64,000 bases of DNA, from positions 1 through 64,000 of the forward strand of contig NZ_QLMJ01000018.1 of the NCBI RefSeq assembly GCF_003259845.1, written 5' to 3'. This stretch comes from Actinoplanes lutulentus. Its GTDB lineage: Bacteria > Actinomycetota > Actinomycetes > Mycobacteriales > Micromonosporaceae. The position numbers were made by a program, and so were the translations under genes. Positions 1 through 8,989 of this stretch are shown here, piece after piece (the stretch's first letter is position 1; each line of letters begins with the position of its first letter). The notes under the pieces are model-generated. The model saw nothing but the letters and a program-made list of their open reading frames with translations. It was not told where the DNA came from and searched no databases.

Positions 1-2
1 GC

Positions 3-119
3 TCCGATGCCGGGCCGGGGTACTACAACCTGACCACAGCAATGAAACAGGGCGGACAAACTGTCGGCGGCGCTTCCATCATCCGCGTGGTCACGCCGGC
101 CGCACGCCACCCCGCGTGA
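3..119 (+). CDS. C-terminal fragment of an unidentified protein
   Basis: A frame open from the window edge runs to a TGA at 117-119 and gives 38 residues that include GPGYYNLTTAM and end in VVTPAARHPA. It has no stop before its end and reads like a real C-terminus, but only the tail is visible. I do not recognise the family. The start lies outside the window. Confidence 0.4.
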   Translation, partial: SDAGPGYYNLTTAMKQGGQTVGGASIIRVVTPAARHPA

Positions 120-211
120 CCTGGTTGCTACAGCAAAGCCGCAACCGCACACGTCCGCCCGCAGCGCGGTACGCCCTACGCGCGGCATGAGCGCGTCGAC
201 TCTTCAAAAGC

Positions 212-670
212 TCAGTCCCAGAAATTGAACACCGCTTCGCCCACGCTTGCCGGTCGCCACGAATCAATCTGCAGCCATTCCGCCTTTCCCAGCGCAGCGG
301 TATCCACGCTGCCGAGCGGCGAGCCGAGCACCTGACGACTCATCACGACGAAGCCGATCTCGGCGAAGGCGGCGGCCCAGGCCGGCGGGTCAACGAAGGC
401 TTTCGACTCAAGGTCCCCGGCGCCCGCTCCCGCGAAGGCGATCCACGGGTATACGGCGTTGCAGAGGATCGCGATCCGGTCATTCGGCGCGACGATTGCA
501 GCGGAGTGAAAGTTGCGCGGATAGGCGCTCTCGAAGACCCGTTCGACGGCGCCACCGGCTGCCCGTGCGGCGGCGTAGCAACCGTCGCGGAACGTGCGGA
601 CCGGGACCTCCGGGAGTTTCAGCTCCTTGCCAGAGCAGAACCCTGTCACTCCTCGTTCCAGTCGAAACAC
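212..670 (-). CDS. Hypothetical protein, 152 aa
   Basis: A complete frame of 152 residues starts at a GTG at 670, preceded by a purine-rich GAAGGG. The protein is soluble, with no signal peptide or membrane segment. It has an even alpha/beta composition with hydrophobic strands in the middle (IAILCNAVYPWIAF) and an aromatic C-terminus ending in FNFWD. I recognise no motif. It stands alone next to other small orphan genes. Function unknown; that it is a gene is moderately sure. Confidence 0.55.
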   Translation of the reverse strand: MFRLERGVTGFCSGKELKLPEVPVRTFRDGCYAAARAAGGAVERVFESAYPRNFHSAAIVAPNDRIAILCNAVYPWIAFAGAGAGDLESKAFVDPPAWAAAFAEIGFVVMSRQVLGSPLGSVDTAALGKAEWLQIDSWRPASVGEAVFNFWD

Positions 671-894
671 CGCATCACCCTTCCTGCGCCCGGCGACACG
701 ATACGACGGCGCCCGGACGGAGCGACCCGAGGCACTCTCGTCAGCACCACCGGGCCGTAGCTGCGGTGACTCTCAGTAGCGTCCGATGTGCGGCAGAGGA
801 GGACGCCGAACGGCCGTCGTTTCAGGGGTGTCGGCCCGCCGCCTGCCGGCAGTTCGCTTTCGCGGAGCCCAGTCTGATCGATTACCTTGGATGC

Positions 895-1476
895 GTGGAC
901 GCCATAACAGCGATCTCACTCATCTCCATCGCCATCTCCGTCGTCTCGCTGATCGTCTCCGGGACGCTCGCGCTCCGGCAGACGCGAACCACGATGGACG
1001 GCTACGCCCTGCCAGTCGTGCTCCAAGTCTTCAGCCGGTTCCGAACCCAGGAGTTCTTCGACGCCCAACAGTTCGTCTTCGACGAACTTCCCCGGCAACC
1101 GGTCCAACCGTATACGGACCTGTCATTGGAGGTCCGGTCCCACTTGCGCATGGTGGGCGGCCTCTACGACGACCTCGGCAAGCTCGTCGCCCACGGCATC
1201 GTCAAGGAGGAGCTGATCATCGGCTCCAACGGCTCACAGGCCCGACGCATCTGGGAGGCGATCGAGCCCTTCGTGCGCGCCGAACGCAACAAGCGCAACA
1301 GCAACCTGTGGATCTACCTGGAAGACCTGGCGTACCGCAGTACCCGGACACCGCCGGCCGCCATCCACGAGAAACTCAACCTGCATCCGTACGCTGGACC
1401 AACGCACACGTCCCGTCCAGCGCCGCCCGAGTCCTCTGCCACGCCACGACCACGCACGGAGCAGGAGCCGAACTAA
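895..1476 (+). CDS. Membrane-anchored DUF4760-like protein
   Basis: 193 residues from a GTG at 895. The open frame extends much further upstream, but that part is arginine-rich shadow, so I begin where the hydrophobic helix begins. Residues ~2-25 (AITAISLISIAISVVSLIVSG) form one transmembrane helix, and a soluble, mostly helical domain follows. The pattern of an N-terminal helix, a sequence like QTRTTMDGYALPVVLQVFSRFR and a later WIYLEDLAY resembles the DUF4760 family of unknown function. The C-terminus is proline-rich. The family match is from memory; position and anchoring are seen directly. Confidence 0.6.
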   Translation: MDAITAISLISIAISVVSLIVSGTLALRQTRTTMDGYALPVVLQVFSRFRTQEFFDAQQFVFDELPRQPVQPYTDLSLEVRSHLRMVGGLYDDLGKLVAHGIVKEELIIGSNGSQARRIWEAIEPFVRAERNKRNSNLWIYLEDLAYRSTRTPPAAIHEKLNLHPYAGPTHTSRPAPPESSATPRPRTEQEPN

Positions 1477-1592
1477 AGGGCGGGAGGAGGGGACGAGGGC
1501 CGCCCGGCGGAGGCCGAAACACTCTGCGTGCGCGTTATCTGCGGCAAAAGAGGGTGTTGAGTCACTGCAAGGTGCGGAATCCAAGAGCGGCA

Positions 1593-2234
1593 TCACGAAT
1601 TGTCAAGAACCACGATTCGGTTGTCCGTGACGAACTCAGATACTGCGTATCGCAGTTGAGTCAGAAATTGCTCGGTCGTGCACGCTACCTGCTCGAAATC
1701 TCCATCCAAGGATGCGCTGATCGACCGATGCACGCAGCCGGCCCAGTCCATGACGAATTGAATGCCGCCGCCGGTAGATCCGATGAGCAGGCCATGTGGA
1801 TCATCCGCCCGGGGTAAGAACACGTAGCCGATCTCGTCGCGGAGCGCGAGGGCACTCGCTGCGCTGTGGATGAAGATGCCATTACCGACATCCGGCAGGC
1901 TCACCTCGGCGACCACTGTGTAGAAGTCCGCCATCGGCCCTGATGCCAGTGGGTCGCTCCGGTAGCGCTCGGCGTCGACACGGTCGCCGGCGGTTGCCCA
2001 CCGCACCTCATTGACGCCGGCCGGGTAGCCGTAGTCCGCCTCGAAGGTCGCCATCATGCTGCTCACGGCGGCATCGATGTCGGTGGCCCAATGCCGTACC
2101 CAGTCACACCACTGTTCGCCGTTCTCTGCCACAGCCAAAGTGTAGGTGGGGCTCGACATGATCATTGTGCCAGCGGGGCGGGCAAACAGGAGCGAGTCCG
2201 GCAACCGGGTGTGAGTAGGTTGGATGTTGCTCAA
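1593..2234 (-). CDS. Hypothetical protein, 213 aa, second gene of a pair
   Basis: Soluble protein of 213 residues with many acidic and aromatic residues and no signal peptide. Its start overlaps the end of the upstream gene by four bases (2231-2234), so the two are probably translationally coupled. The true start may be an internal ATG (MIMSSPTYTLAV) about 23 residues in. I recognise no domain. Size, acidity and position next to an Imm10-type gene fit the style of polymorphic-toxin immunity proteins, but no immunity-family signature is visible. That role is a guess. Confidence 0.55.
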   Translation of the reverse strand: MSNIQPTHTRLPDSLLFARPAGTMIMSSPTYTLAVAENGEQWCDWVRHWATDIDAAVSSMMATFEADYGYPAGVNEVRWATAGDRVDAERYRSDPLASGPMADFYTVVAEVSLPDVGNGIFIHSAASALALRDEIGYVFLPRADDPHGLLIGSTGGGIQFVMDWAGCVHRSISASLDGDFEQVACTTEQFLTQLRYAVSEFVTDNRIVVLDNS

Positions 2235-2713
2235 GAATACGATCGGAGGCCGATTACGCTTTGCTCGATCGCCGCCGTCGGGACCTCAGCGTTTCCCGGT
2301 TTCGAGGTGAGCAGAGCGACCATCTCATCTCGAAGGTCGATAGCCGGTTCGCCCAGCACGACATTGCTGAGGACGAGTTCGAGTAGCACTCTGGCATACC
2401 GGTGCGAGCCGCGTCTCTGGCGGGACTGTGCCGACTCCACCAGCGCTTCCGAGATGCGCCAGCCGCCCTTGACCGAAGAGAACGTCACCTCGAAAACGGC
2501 AAAGCCTGTCCAACTGCGATGCAGGTACGCCACCTGTCCCTCGACGAGGACGTCCCACTTCTCATCCATGCCGCGAGCTGCGTAACCCAGCTTGATCCGC
2601 TTCCACTCGTCGTCATCCCAGACACGGGTGGGCAGGTCAGTCAGCGATTGCGGGGCCTCCATGGGCACCAGCTCCTGCAACGACGACCGAGTGACCGGCG
2701 AGGATGAGGTCAT
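2231..2713 (-). CDS. Hypothetical protein with a HRSWTG motif, 160 aa
   Basis: 160 residues, soluble, first gene of a two-gene unit with 1593-2234 (four-base overlap). The central stretch WDVLVEGQVAYLHRSWTG followed by a beta-rich FAVFEVTF resembles small uncharacterised bacterial proteins that share a HRSWTG core. I recall such a family but not a function. No catalytic motif is seen. The gene lies divergent from the Imm10-type gene, and the 190 bases between them must hold both promoters. Confidence 0.55.
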   Translation of the reverse strand: MTSSSPVTRSSLQELVPMEAPQSLTDLPTRVWDDDEWKRIKLGYAARGMDEKWDVLVEGQVAYLHRSWTGFAVFEVTFSSVKGGWRISEALVESAQSRQRRGSHRYARVLLELVLSNVVLGEPAIDLRDEMVALLTSKPGNAEVPTAAIEQSVIGLRSYS

Positions 2714-2926
2714 CAGACGATGCTACTTCTGGTTTGATCCGCTGAATCACCGTGGCGAGTCACAGGTCGGCGAAGCCCCGGCGCGACCCGGAAGACGCTG
2801 ATCGCGGCAGATCAGTGGGTTCTGGAGCCCGTTCTCGCGAGCGCAGCACCAGATCAGCAGCGTCATGATGTTCTGGTTCAGTTGGCGCGGACATAAGGCA
2901 GCGTGACGGTTCAGCGGGAGTCCCGG

Positions 2927-3340
2927 ATGCAAAGTCGCAGAGTGATAGTTGCTCGGGTAGCAGGATTCGAGATTGACGACGCGGATGAAGTGATCGAGGC
3001 GGGTTTCGCCGAAGAGCCTGATGGGTCGGGCTTCGCGCTGATGTTTCAACGCACTGACTACGAGCCCGATGAGCAGGACGTGCGACTTAGTTTCGATACC
3101 TACTGCCTCACCACAGGCGATGGCCGAACCCATTACGGTGGGCTCCGCTCAGCGAAGTTGGCTGGCTCGGATCTGACCTTGACGATATCGCCAGACGCCT
3201 CCGCAACCATCGGACTACCTGAAATCAGTACCATCAAGCTCGACGTTGACGCTGATTCTCTTGCGGCCTTCCGCGATGGACTGCCCCAAGTCGTGAACTG
3301 GGGCAGGGATTCAGAGATTCCTGCCCTTAACGGCTTTTAG
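2927..3340 (+). CDS. Imm10-family immunity protein
   Basis: 137 residues. I chose ATG 2927 because GGGAG sits six bases upstream; a GTG at 2903 would add eight residues. The sequence follows the Imm10 pattern: an acidic N-terminal strand region, FALMFQR near residue 40, DEQDVRLSFDTYCL near 55, a G-rYGGL turn near 71, then an LTLTIS strand and a C-terminal helix. Imm10 proteins protect cells against toxins of polymorphic secretion systems. No toxin gene is visible nearby, so it would be an orphan protecting against a neighbour's toxin or a remnant. The family call is from memory of the motif order. Confidence 0.7.
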   Translation: MQSRRVIVARVAGFEIDDADEVIEAGFAEEPDGSGFALMFQRTDYEPDEQDVRLSFDTYCLTTGDGRTHYGGLRSAKLAGSDLTLTISPDASATIGLPEISTIKLDVDADSLAAFRDGLPQVVNWGRDSEIPALNGF

Positions 3341-3577
3341 GCAGTTATCACGGGGACCTTAAGCCAGTTCCTGCCCTTCGCGTCTGTCGCACTCTCATCG
3401 GCTAAAGGAGTGCGTCCGCGTTGAGGCCGGCGCAACAGGCCACGTGCCACGCGAAGGCGTGCAGCCATCCTTGTGGTCCCGCCGCCGGGACTACCGCGGA
3501 CAACCCGAGTCAACTTCCGCAGCTGCCCGCCGGCTCGCACCACGGAACTACAGCGCGGAAGGAACATGGGCTCGGAT

Positions 3578-4303
3578 CTACCGACTCGCGCCACTCTCCC
3601 GTTCCACGACAGTCTCCCCACCAGCACGGGGATGCGATACCTCGGGAGCCTCAACCGCCGGCGCCGCCGGTGACCCGAACGGAATGCGGGTGTCGAGCCA
3701 GCGCAACGCCGCGGCGATCAACGCCGCCAGCACCACGACCGCGCCGAGATTCATCAGCACGGTCGGATATTTGAGGACCGTCACGTCGGCGAAGGGGTAC
3801 GGGTACCAGTCGGTGACGGCGCCGTGGGCCAGGGTGTAGCTGATCCAGAACGCCGGCCACACCGCTGCCCAGGCCAGGGTGCGCCCGTCGATGCGGGGGC
3901 GGGGGCCGAAGAGGAGCCAGCCGAGCAACGCCGCCCACGGGGCGATGTAGTGGAAGCCGAAGTCGGCCAGCCAGGCGGCGCCGTGCAGTTCCACCTGGCC
4001 GGCCAGGATGGTGGCGTAGACGATGCCGGTGATCACGATGCCCAGCAGGGCGTCGAGGCGGATGACCCGCCAGAGCCGGCCGTCTCGGTCCGGGTTCAGG
4101 GCCAGGGCGATCGTCGCGATCAGCAGGAGCAGGTTGCTCTGGATCGTGAAGAAGCTGAACAGGCGGACGAAGCGGGTGACGGCCGGTTCGGGGTCCGCCG
4201 GTACGGCGTGTGGCGCGGTGTCGGTCGCGGTCAGCACGATCTGGATGATCAGCGAGATGGCGACGATCCCGGCCAGGGTGCCGTGCCAGATCCGTGACTT
4301 CAT
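3578..4303 (-). CDS. Pr6Pr-family six-helix membrane protein
   Basis: 241 residues with six hydrophobic helices spread over residues ~8-205 and a polar proline-rich tail. The family features are clear: FFTIQSNLLLL near residue 50, GFHYIAPWAALLGWLLFG near 115, and an aromatic SYTLAHGAVTDWYPYPF segment near 155. Pr6Pr proteins are widespread actinobacterial membrane proteins of unknown biochemical role. The gene stands alone, 82 bases downstream of the histidine kinase gene on the same strand, with no sign of coupling. Family assignment is firm; function is not known. Confidence 0.8.
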   Translation of the reverse strand: MKSRIWHGTLAGIVAISLIIQIVLTATDTAPHAVPADPEPAVTRFVRLFSFFTIQSNLLLLIATIALALNPDRDGRLWRVIRLDALLGIVITGIVYATILAGQVELHGAAWLADFGFHYIAPWAALLGWLLFGPRPRIDGRTLAWAAVWPAFWISYTLAHGAVTDWYPYPFADVTVLKYPTVLMNLGAVVVLAALIAAALRWLDTRIPFGSPAAPAVEAPEVSHPRAGGETVVERESGASR

Positions 4304-4385
4304 GCCGCGCTCCCGTGAAACCGTGAAACCCGGCCGGAGAAAACCCGGCCGGATGATCTTCGATGCGCGGGCAGCTTAGCCAGGT

Positions 4386-5738
4386 TCAGGGCGTGGACGG
4401 TAGGCGTACCGTGACCCGCAATCCAGGGTGAGCGTCGCCCAGGGTGACCGTACCGCCGTGCCGCCGCACCAATTCGCGGACGATGGCGAGGCCCAGGCCG
4501 GAGCCGCCGGCGTCGCGGGCCCGGCCGTCGTCGAGGCGGGTGAAGCGGTGGAAAACCCGGTCGCGGTCGGCGCCCGGGATGCCCGGGCCGTCGTCGTCCA
4601 CGACGATGAGCAGCGACGGCCCGTCGGCGGTGGCGCGGACGGTCACGACTGATTTGCGGTGCCGGACCGCGTTGTCGAGCAGGTTCGCCACCACTCTGGC
4701 CAGGGCGTCCGGCTCGCCGGTGAACGGGAGCGGGCCCTCCGCGTCGATCACCGTGACGTCCGGGAAGCGCTCGGCCGTCTGGGACACCAGGTCGCCGAGG
4801 TCCAGGCTCTCCACGCCGCGGCCGGTCGCCCGTACACCCTCGTCCGAGCGGGCGAGCAGCAGCAGGTCGTCGACCAGCCGGGAGAGCCGCTGCACGTCGG
4901 CGAGCAGGTCGTCGCTGAGCGCCGGCCAGTCGGTGTCGTCCGGCAGGTGCTGGGCCACTTCCAGTTCGGTACGCATGTTCGTCAGCGGGCTGCGCAGCTC
5001 GTGCGCGGCGTCCGCGACGAACGCCCGCTGCCGGGCCCGGCCGGCGTCGAGCCGGTGCAGCATGTCGTTGAGGGTGACCGCGAGCCGGTGTACCTCGTCA
5101 CGGGAGTCCGGCACCGGCAGGCGGCCGGCCCGGGTGCCGCCGGTGATCTCCTCGGCGCCGGCACGCAGCGCGTCGACCGGGCGCAGCGCCGCGCCGAGCG
5201 CTCGCCACAGACCCGCCGCGAGCAGCGCCACGAGCAGCGGGAACAGCACCAACAGGGTGATCTTGAGTAGATGCACACTCTGCTGGAGCTCGTCGGTGGA
5301 CCGCGCGACGAGCACGGTCAGAGGGTCGGTGGGCGGGCCGGCGCTGACCTTCGCCACGCGCGCCTCGCCGTCGAAACCGATGCGATTGCCGGGGATCTCC
5401 ACGCTGCTGCCGTCGGCCAGGTCACGCAGCTCGTCGGTGTAGAGGATCGGCACCAGGCGGTCGGCGGTGGCGGATCTGGCGATCACCCGGCCCTGGTCGT
5501 CCACAACCTGGACCTGAACGCCCGGGGTGACCGGAATCGGGTCGGTCAGCGAACCCTGGTCCACCAGCCGTTTCACGCCACTCGCCGTTTCCAGGGCCTC
5601 GGTGTGGATGGCACGGCCCTGCGCGAACCCGAGGGCGGCGACCAGCAGAACACCTCCCGCCGCAAGGCCGAGCATCAGGCCGGCGGCGGAGACCAGGAGC
5701 AGCCGGGCCCGCAGGCTCAGCTCACTCGGGCGACGCAT
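4386..5738 (-). CDS. Sensor histidine kinase (HAMP, HisKA, HATPase)
   Basis: 450 residues. Transmembrane helices lie near residues 12-38 and 160-182 and flank an extracytoplasmic sensor of about 120 residues; a HAMP linker follows. The H box is FVADAAHELRSPLTN with the phosphorylated histidine at H246. The N box (NLLDNAVRH), G1 box (DDDGPGI) and G2 box (GSGLGLAI) are all intact. It overlaps the upstream response-regulator gene by 17 bases (5722-5738), so the pair is translated together. Its ligand is unknown. Genes upstream encode exported redox-type and LolA-like proteins, which hints at an envelope signal (inference). Confidence 0.92.
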   Translation of the reverse strand: MRRPSELSLRARLLLVSAAGLMLGLAAGGVLLVAALGFAQGRAIHTEALETASGVKRLVDQGSLTDPIPVTPGVQVQVVDDQGRVIARSATADRLVPILYTDELRDLADGSSVEIPGNRIGFDGEARVAKVSAGPPTDPLTVLVARSTDELQQSVHLLKITLLVLFPLLVALLAAGLWRALGAALRPVDALRAGAEEITGGTRAGRLPVPDSRDEVHRLAVTLNDMLHRLDAGRARQRAFVADAAHELRSPLTNMRTELEVAQHLPDDTDWPALSDDLLADVQRLSRLVDDLLLLARSDEGVRATGRGVESLDLGDLVSQTAERFPDVTVIDAEGPLPFTGEPDALARVVANLLDNAVRHRKSVVTVRATADGPSLLIVVDDDGPGIPGADRDRVFHRFTRLDDGRARDAGGSGLGLAIVRELVRRHGGTVTLGDAHPGLRVTVRLPSTP

Positions 5739-6468
5739 CAGTTCCCTCGGTCGCCGTCTCGCCGGTCGCTGTCTCGCCGGTCGCCGTCTCGCCGGTCGCC
5801 GTCTCGCCGGTCGCTATCGCCAGCCGGTAGCCCGCGCCGCGGACCGTCTCCAGCCGGTCCCGGCCGATCTTGCGGCGCAGGTAGCCGACGTAGACCTCGA
5901 CCGCGTTCGGCGCGGTCTCCAGAGCAGCGTCCCAGACGTGGTCGAGCAGCTCGGTTTTGGAGACCACCTGGCCGGGGCGGCGCATCAGGTATTCGAGGAG
6001 GGCGAACTCGCGCGCCGTCAGGGTCACCTCGCTGCCCGCCACCAGCACGCGGCGCTCCGCCGGGTCCAGCTCGACGTCACCGAAGGCGAGGACCACCGGG
6101 CGTGCCTGCGCGCCACGGCGCAGCAGGGCACGCAGCCGGGCGAGCAGGACGACGTACGAGAACGGCTTGGTCAGGTAGTCGTCGGCGCCGCAGTCGAGGC
6201 CGTCGGCCTGGTCGTACTCGCCGTCCTTCGCGGACAGCATGAGTACGGGCAGCCAGTGCCGTTCGGCGCGCAGCTGCCGCACCACCCGGTAACCGGAGAG
6301 GCGCGGCAGCATCACGTCGAGGATCATCGCGTCGTATCCGCCGTGGCGGGCCATCTCCAGGCCGTCCTGGCCGTCGCCGGCCACGTCGACCGCGAAGCCC
6401 TCGGCCTGCAGGCCCCGTCGCAGCGCGGCGGCAAGCCGAGCCTCGTCCTCCACCACCAGCAAGCGCAC
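5722..6468 (-). CDS. OmpR-family response regulator
   Basis: 248 residues. The receiver domain carries the acidic pair E7/D8, the phospho-acceptor D51 in ILDVMLPRLSG and the lysine of YLTKPF. A winged-helix DNA-binding domain follows (LTAREFALLEYLMRRPG, and the wing VYVGYLRRKIG). The last ~30 residues are an in-frame repeat of the five-residue unit TGETA, made by a 15-bp tandem repeat at ~5748-5818. They follow the wing and are probably disordered. Upstream lies a 17-bp tandem repeat (6524-6625) in the place where its promoter should be. Partner of the kinase at 4386-5738. Confidence 0.93.
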   Translation of the reverse strand: MRLLVVEDEARLAAALRRGLQAEGFAVDVAGDGQDGLEMARHGGYDAMILDVMLPRLSGYRVVRQLRAERHWLPVLMLSAKDGEYDQADGLDCGADDYLTKPFSYVVLLARLRALLRRGAQARPVVLAFGDVELDPAERRVLVAGSEVTLTAREFALLEYLMRRPGQVVSKTELLDHVWDAALETAPNAVEVYVGYLRRKIGRDRLETVRGAGYRLAIATGETATGETATGETATGETATEGTDASPE

Positions 6469-6523
6469 TCACATACCTTGGCACGCTCATGCCATTGCCA
6501 GGGAGCGGCTCTCAGCGATCTCA

Positions 6524-6625
6524 CAGCGCCAGCACGGGAGCAGCGCCAGCACGGGAGCAGCGCCAGCACGGGAGCAGCGCCAGCCCAGGAGCAGGACCGG
6601 CCCAGGAGCAGGACCGGCCCAGGGG
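6524..6625. repeat. 17-bp tandem repeat, six units
   Basis: Six consecutive 17-bp units. The first three are identical (cagcgccagcacgggag) and the last three drift towards caggaccggcccaggag. The array fills most of the gap between the dioxygenase-like gene and the response-regulator gene, so it lies in the regulator's upstream region. Confidence 0.9.
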
Positions 6626-6646
6626 CAGGGCCAAACCCCGCCAGAA

Positions 6647-7615
6647 CTAGCTCGGCGGGGCTCCACTCGGGCGCGGGCCACTCGGCGGCGCCCCACCCGG
6701 GCCACCGCCACCGGGACCACCGGACCCCATCGGCGCACCACTCGGCGCGCCGTCACCGGTGTTCTGGCCGCCGGTCGGTGTCGTCCCGGTGTCCACGCCG
6801 ACCTCCAGCGAGACCGCGTACCCACTGGTCACATCACCGCTGACGGTGGCGAGCTGGCTGGCGCCGGAGTCGTCGCCGAACACGTTGTCGCTGTCCAGGG
6901 TGACCTGGGCGAAGTTCGTGACCGAGGCCTCGTACCCGGTGGTGGCGAAGACGAGGTCGCTGGTGTCCTTCGGCATCGCGACCTGGGACGTCGCGATCGC
7001 GTTGGTGGACGCGCTGATGCTCGCCTGGTCCGGGTAGACCTCGAAGTGGATGTGCGGCCACCGGCCCGAGTAGCACGCCGGGTAGATGCTGGTGAATTTC
7101 ACCTGGCCGGCGTCGTCGGCGACCTGCACACCCCGCAGGTAGTTCTCCTCGGTGATGCCGTCGGAGTAGAGCGAGTACTCCCCCGACCGGTTGCAGTGCC
7201 AGACGTAGACCGCGACGCCGGCGAAGGCCACGCCGCTGTTCGCCAGGTCCTTGATGGTCAGCGTGAGCGTCATCGGCACGCCCTCGGCGGTGGTGGTCTT
7301 GTCGCCGAAGCTGGACCGGATGTCGCTGCGGACGATGCCGTCCTCGGTCAGGACGTTCGGTCCGTTGGAGCCGTCACCGGGGTACGGGCCGGCGGTCTCG
7401 TCCGGGATCTCGCTGACCGTGTTCGTCTCCGAGGTGGCCACGGTCGGGGTGTCGCCGTCGCTGTCGCCGCACGCGCCGAGTCCGAGCGCTACCGCACCCA
7501 GCCCGAACGCCCGCAGGACCTGCCGCCGCTGAATCGTCCCGATGTCGAAGGCCAGGCCCTGGTCGAACAGGTCTTCCTCCGGGCGGGGCAACGGGCGCCC
7601 TTCATACGTACCCAT
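6647..7615 (-). CDS. Tat-exported lipoprotein, intradiol-dioxygenase-like
   Basis: 322 residues. R30-R31 followed by a hydrophobic stretch and the lipobox LGAC (C49) indicate Tat export and lipid anchoring. The rest is an intradiol ring-cleavage dioxygenase fold like the protocatechuate 3,4-dioxygenase beta subunit. Likely Fe(III) ligands are Y147 (GEYS), Y182 and H188/H190 (YSGRWPHIHF). The C-terminal ~50 residues are a Gly/Pro-rich tail. Exported members of this family are common in actinomycetes; their substrates are mostly unknown, although catechol-type aromatics are expected. It is divergent from the LolA-like gene and upstream of the two-component system. Confidence 0.85.
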   Translation of the reverse strand: MGTYEGRPLPRPEEDLFDQGLAFDIGTIQRRQVLRAFGLGAVALGLGACGDSDGDTPTVATSETNTVSEIPDETAGPYPGDGSNGPNVLTEDGIVRSDIRSSFGDKTTTAEGVPMTLTLTIKDLANSGVAFAGVAVYVWHCNRSGEYSLYSDGITEENYLRGVQVADDAGQVKFTSIYPACYSGRWPHIHFEVYPDQASISASTNAIATSQVAMPKDTSDLVFATTGYEASVTNFAQVTLDSDNVFGDDSGASQLATVSGDVTSGYAVSLEVGVDTGTTPTGGQNTGDGAPSGAPMGSGGPGGGGPGGAPPSGPRPSGAPPS

Positions 7616-7759
7616 GAAAGCCTTTCGTCTTTTTTGTCTTTTATGAGGACTTTCAAGCTATCTGACCGACCCTTCAGTGGTGCCCCTTAAGGGACTTTCT
7701 CAGCCTGGTCACAGCGGCGGCAGCGCACGATGGTGAGCAGAAAAGGGGAGGTGGACATC
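7616..7759. promoter_or_regulatory. Divergent promoter region with a 10-bp palindrome
   Basis: This gap separates the dioxygenase-like gene and the LolA-like gene, which point away from each other. It is locally AT-rich (7622-7665) and holds the perfect palindrome CCCTTAAGGG at 7684-7693. The neighbouring response regulator is a candidate ligand, but no direct repeat typical of OmpR-type sites is obvious. Confidence 0.4.
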
Positions 7760-8956
7760 GTGTCCGTGTTCAGGTCAAGGCCGGCGTTGCGCTGGCTCGT
7801 TCCGTCGGCCGCCGCAGTGGCGGTCATCGGGGGCGGCGCGGCGGCCGGAACGATCGTGGCGAGCGCCGACCCGGCCCTGCCGGAGCGCTCCGCCGCGCAG
7901 CTTCTGGTGGACCTGCAGAGCGCCGACCCGGAGGGCTTCTCCGGCACCGTCGTACAGAGCACCGACCTCGGACTGCCCGGCATCGCCGGCCTGCTGAAGA
8001 ACGTCGAAGGCGGCGGCCTCACCAGCCTGGTGTCCGGGAGCAACACGGCCCGCGTCTGGTACGCGGGTGAGGAGAAGGTACGGCTCGCGCTGCTCGGCAC
8101 CGACGGCGAGACCGACGTGATCCGCAACGACAGCAACGTGTGGATCTGGAAGAGCAGCGAGAACAGCGGCACGCACGTGACGCTGCCCAAGGACGCCACC
8201 GAGAAGCAGGCACAGGAGGCGCTTCCCAGCGGCGTTCCGTCAACGCCGCAGGACGCCGCCGACGCTGCACTCGCCGCGATCGACGAGACCACTGCGGTCG
8301 CCACCACCGGTGCGGCCGAGGTGGCCGGGCGGGACGCGTACGAACTCGTGCTCAGCCCGCGTGACACCAACTCGCTGGTCGGCCAGGTCCGGCTCGCGAT
8401 CGACGCGGTCGAGCACATCCCGCTGCGCGTCGACGTCTATGCGAAGAGCGCCTCGAAGCCCGCCGTGCGGGTGGCGTTCGAGCAGGTCAGCTTCGAGGTC
8501 CCGGACGCACAGCAGTTCGCCTTCAACCCGCCGCCGAACGCCTCGATCGAAGAGGTCAAGCCGCCGACGGAGAAGGAGCTCGCGGAGAAGCCGGACGCGG
8601 TCAAGCCGGAGGCCAACACCCAAGGGGCCGGCAAGCACGAAGCGGGCAAGCCCGGCGCCGAGTCCGACGCTTTCAAGGTCATCGGTGAGGGCTGGACGAC
8701 GATCATCTCGGCGAAGCTGCCGGAGGACGCGCTTGCCGGCGCCGAATCCTCGGCCAAGCCCGCGCCGTCCGCGTCCTCGTCCTCGCCCCTGGGCGATCTC
8801 CAGGTCGAGGGCCTCCTCGAAACGCTGCCGAAGGTGAGCGGCGACTGGGGTAGTGGCCGGCTGCTGAGCGGTTCGCTGTTCAGCGCGCTGATCACGGACG
8901 ATGGCCGGGTGTTCGCCGGAGCGGTCTCCCCGGAGGCTCTCTACGCGGTCGCCTGA
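7760..8956 (+). CDS. Exported LolA/RseB-like protein (DUF2092 type)
   Basis: 398 residues from GTG 7760, chosen because GGGGAGG lies eight bases upstream; an ATG at 7730 lacks such a site. An N-terminal hydrophobic segment (WLVPSAAAVAVIGGGAAAG) serves as signal or anchor. A LolA/RseB-like beta domain covers residues ~50-260, with the features DPEGFSGTVVQSTDLGLP, VWIWKSSENSGTHVTLP and PLRVDVYAK. A charged Lys/Glu/Pro linker (~270-310) precedes a C-terminal beta segment. Such proteins bind lipids or sense envelope stress. Location next to a two-component system supports an envelope role (inference). Confidence 0.8.
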   Translation: MSVFRSRPALRWLVPSAAAVAVIGGGAAAGTIVASADPALPERSAAQLLVDLQSADPEGFSGTVVQSTDLGLPGIAGLLKNVEGGGLTSLVSGSNTARVWYAGEEKVRLALLGTDGETDVIRNDSNVWIWKSSENSGTHVTLPKDATEKQAQEALPSGVPSTPQDAADAALAAIDETTAVATTGAAEVAGRDAYELVLSPRDTNSLVGQVRLAIDAVEHIPLRVDVYAKSASKPAVRVAFEQVSFEVPDAQQFAFNPPPNASIEEVKPPTEKELAEKPDAVKPEANTQGAGKHEAGKPGAESDAFKVIGEGWTTIISAKLPEDALAGAESSAKPAPSASSSSPLGDLQVEGLLETLPKVSGDWGSGRLLSGSLFSALITDDGRVFAGAVSPEALYAVA

Positions 8957-8989
8957 CCGATTCCGCCCCACGAAGCCCCGTCGCGTTCC

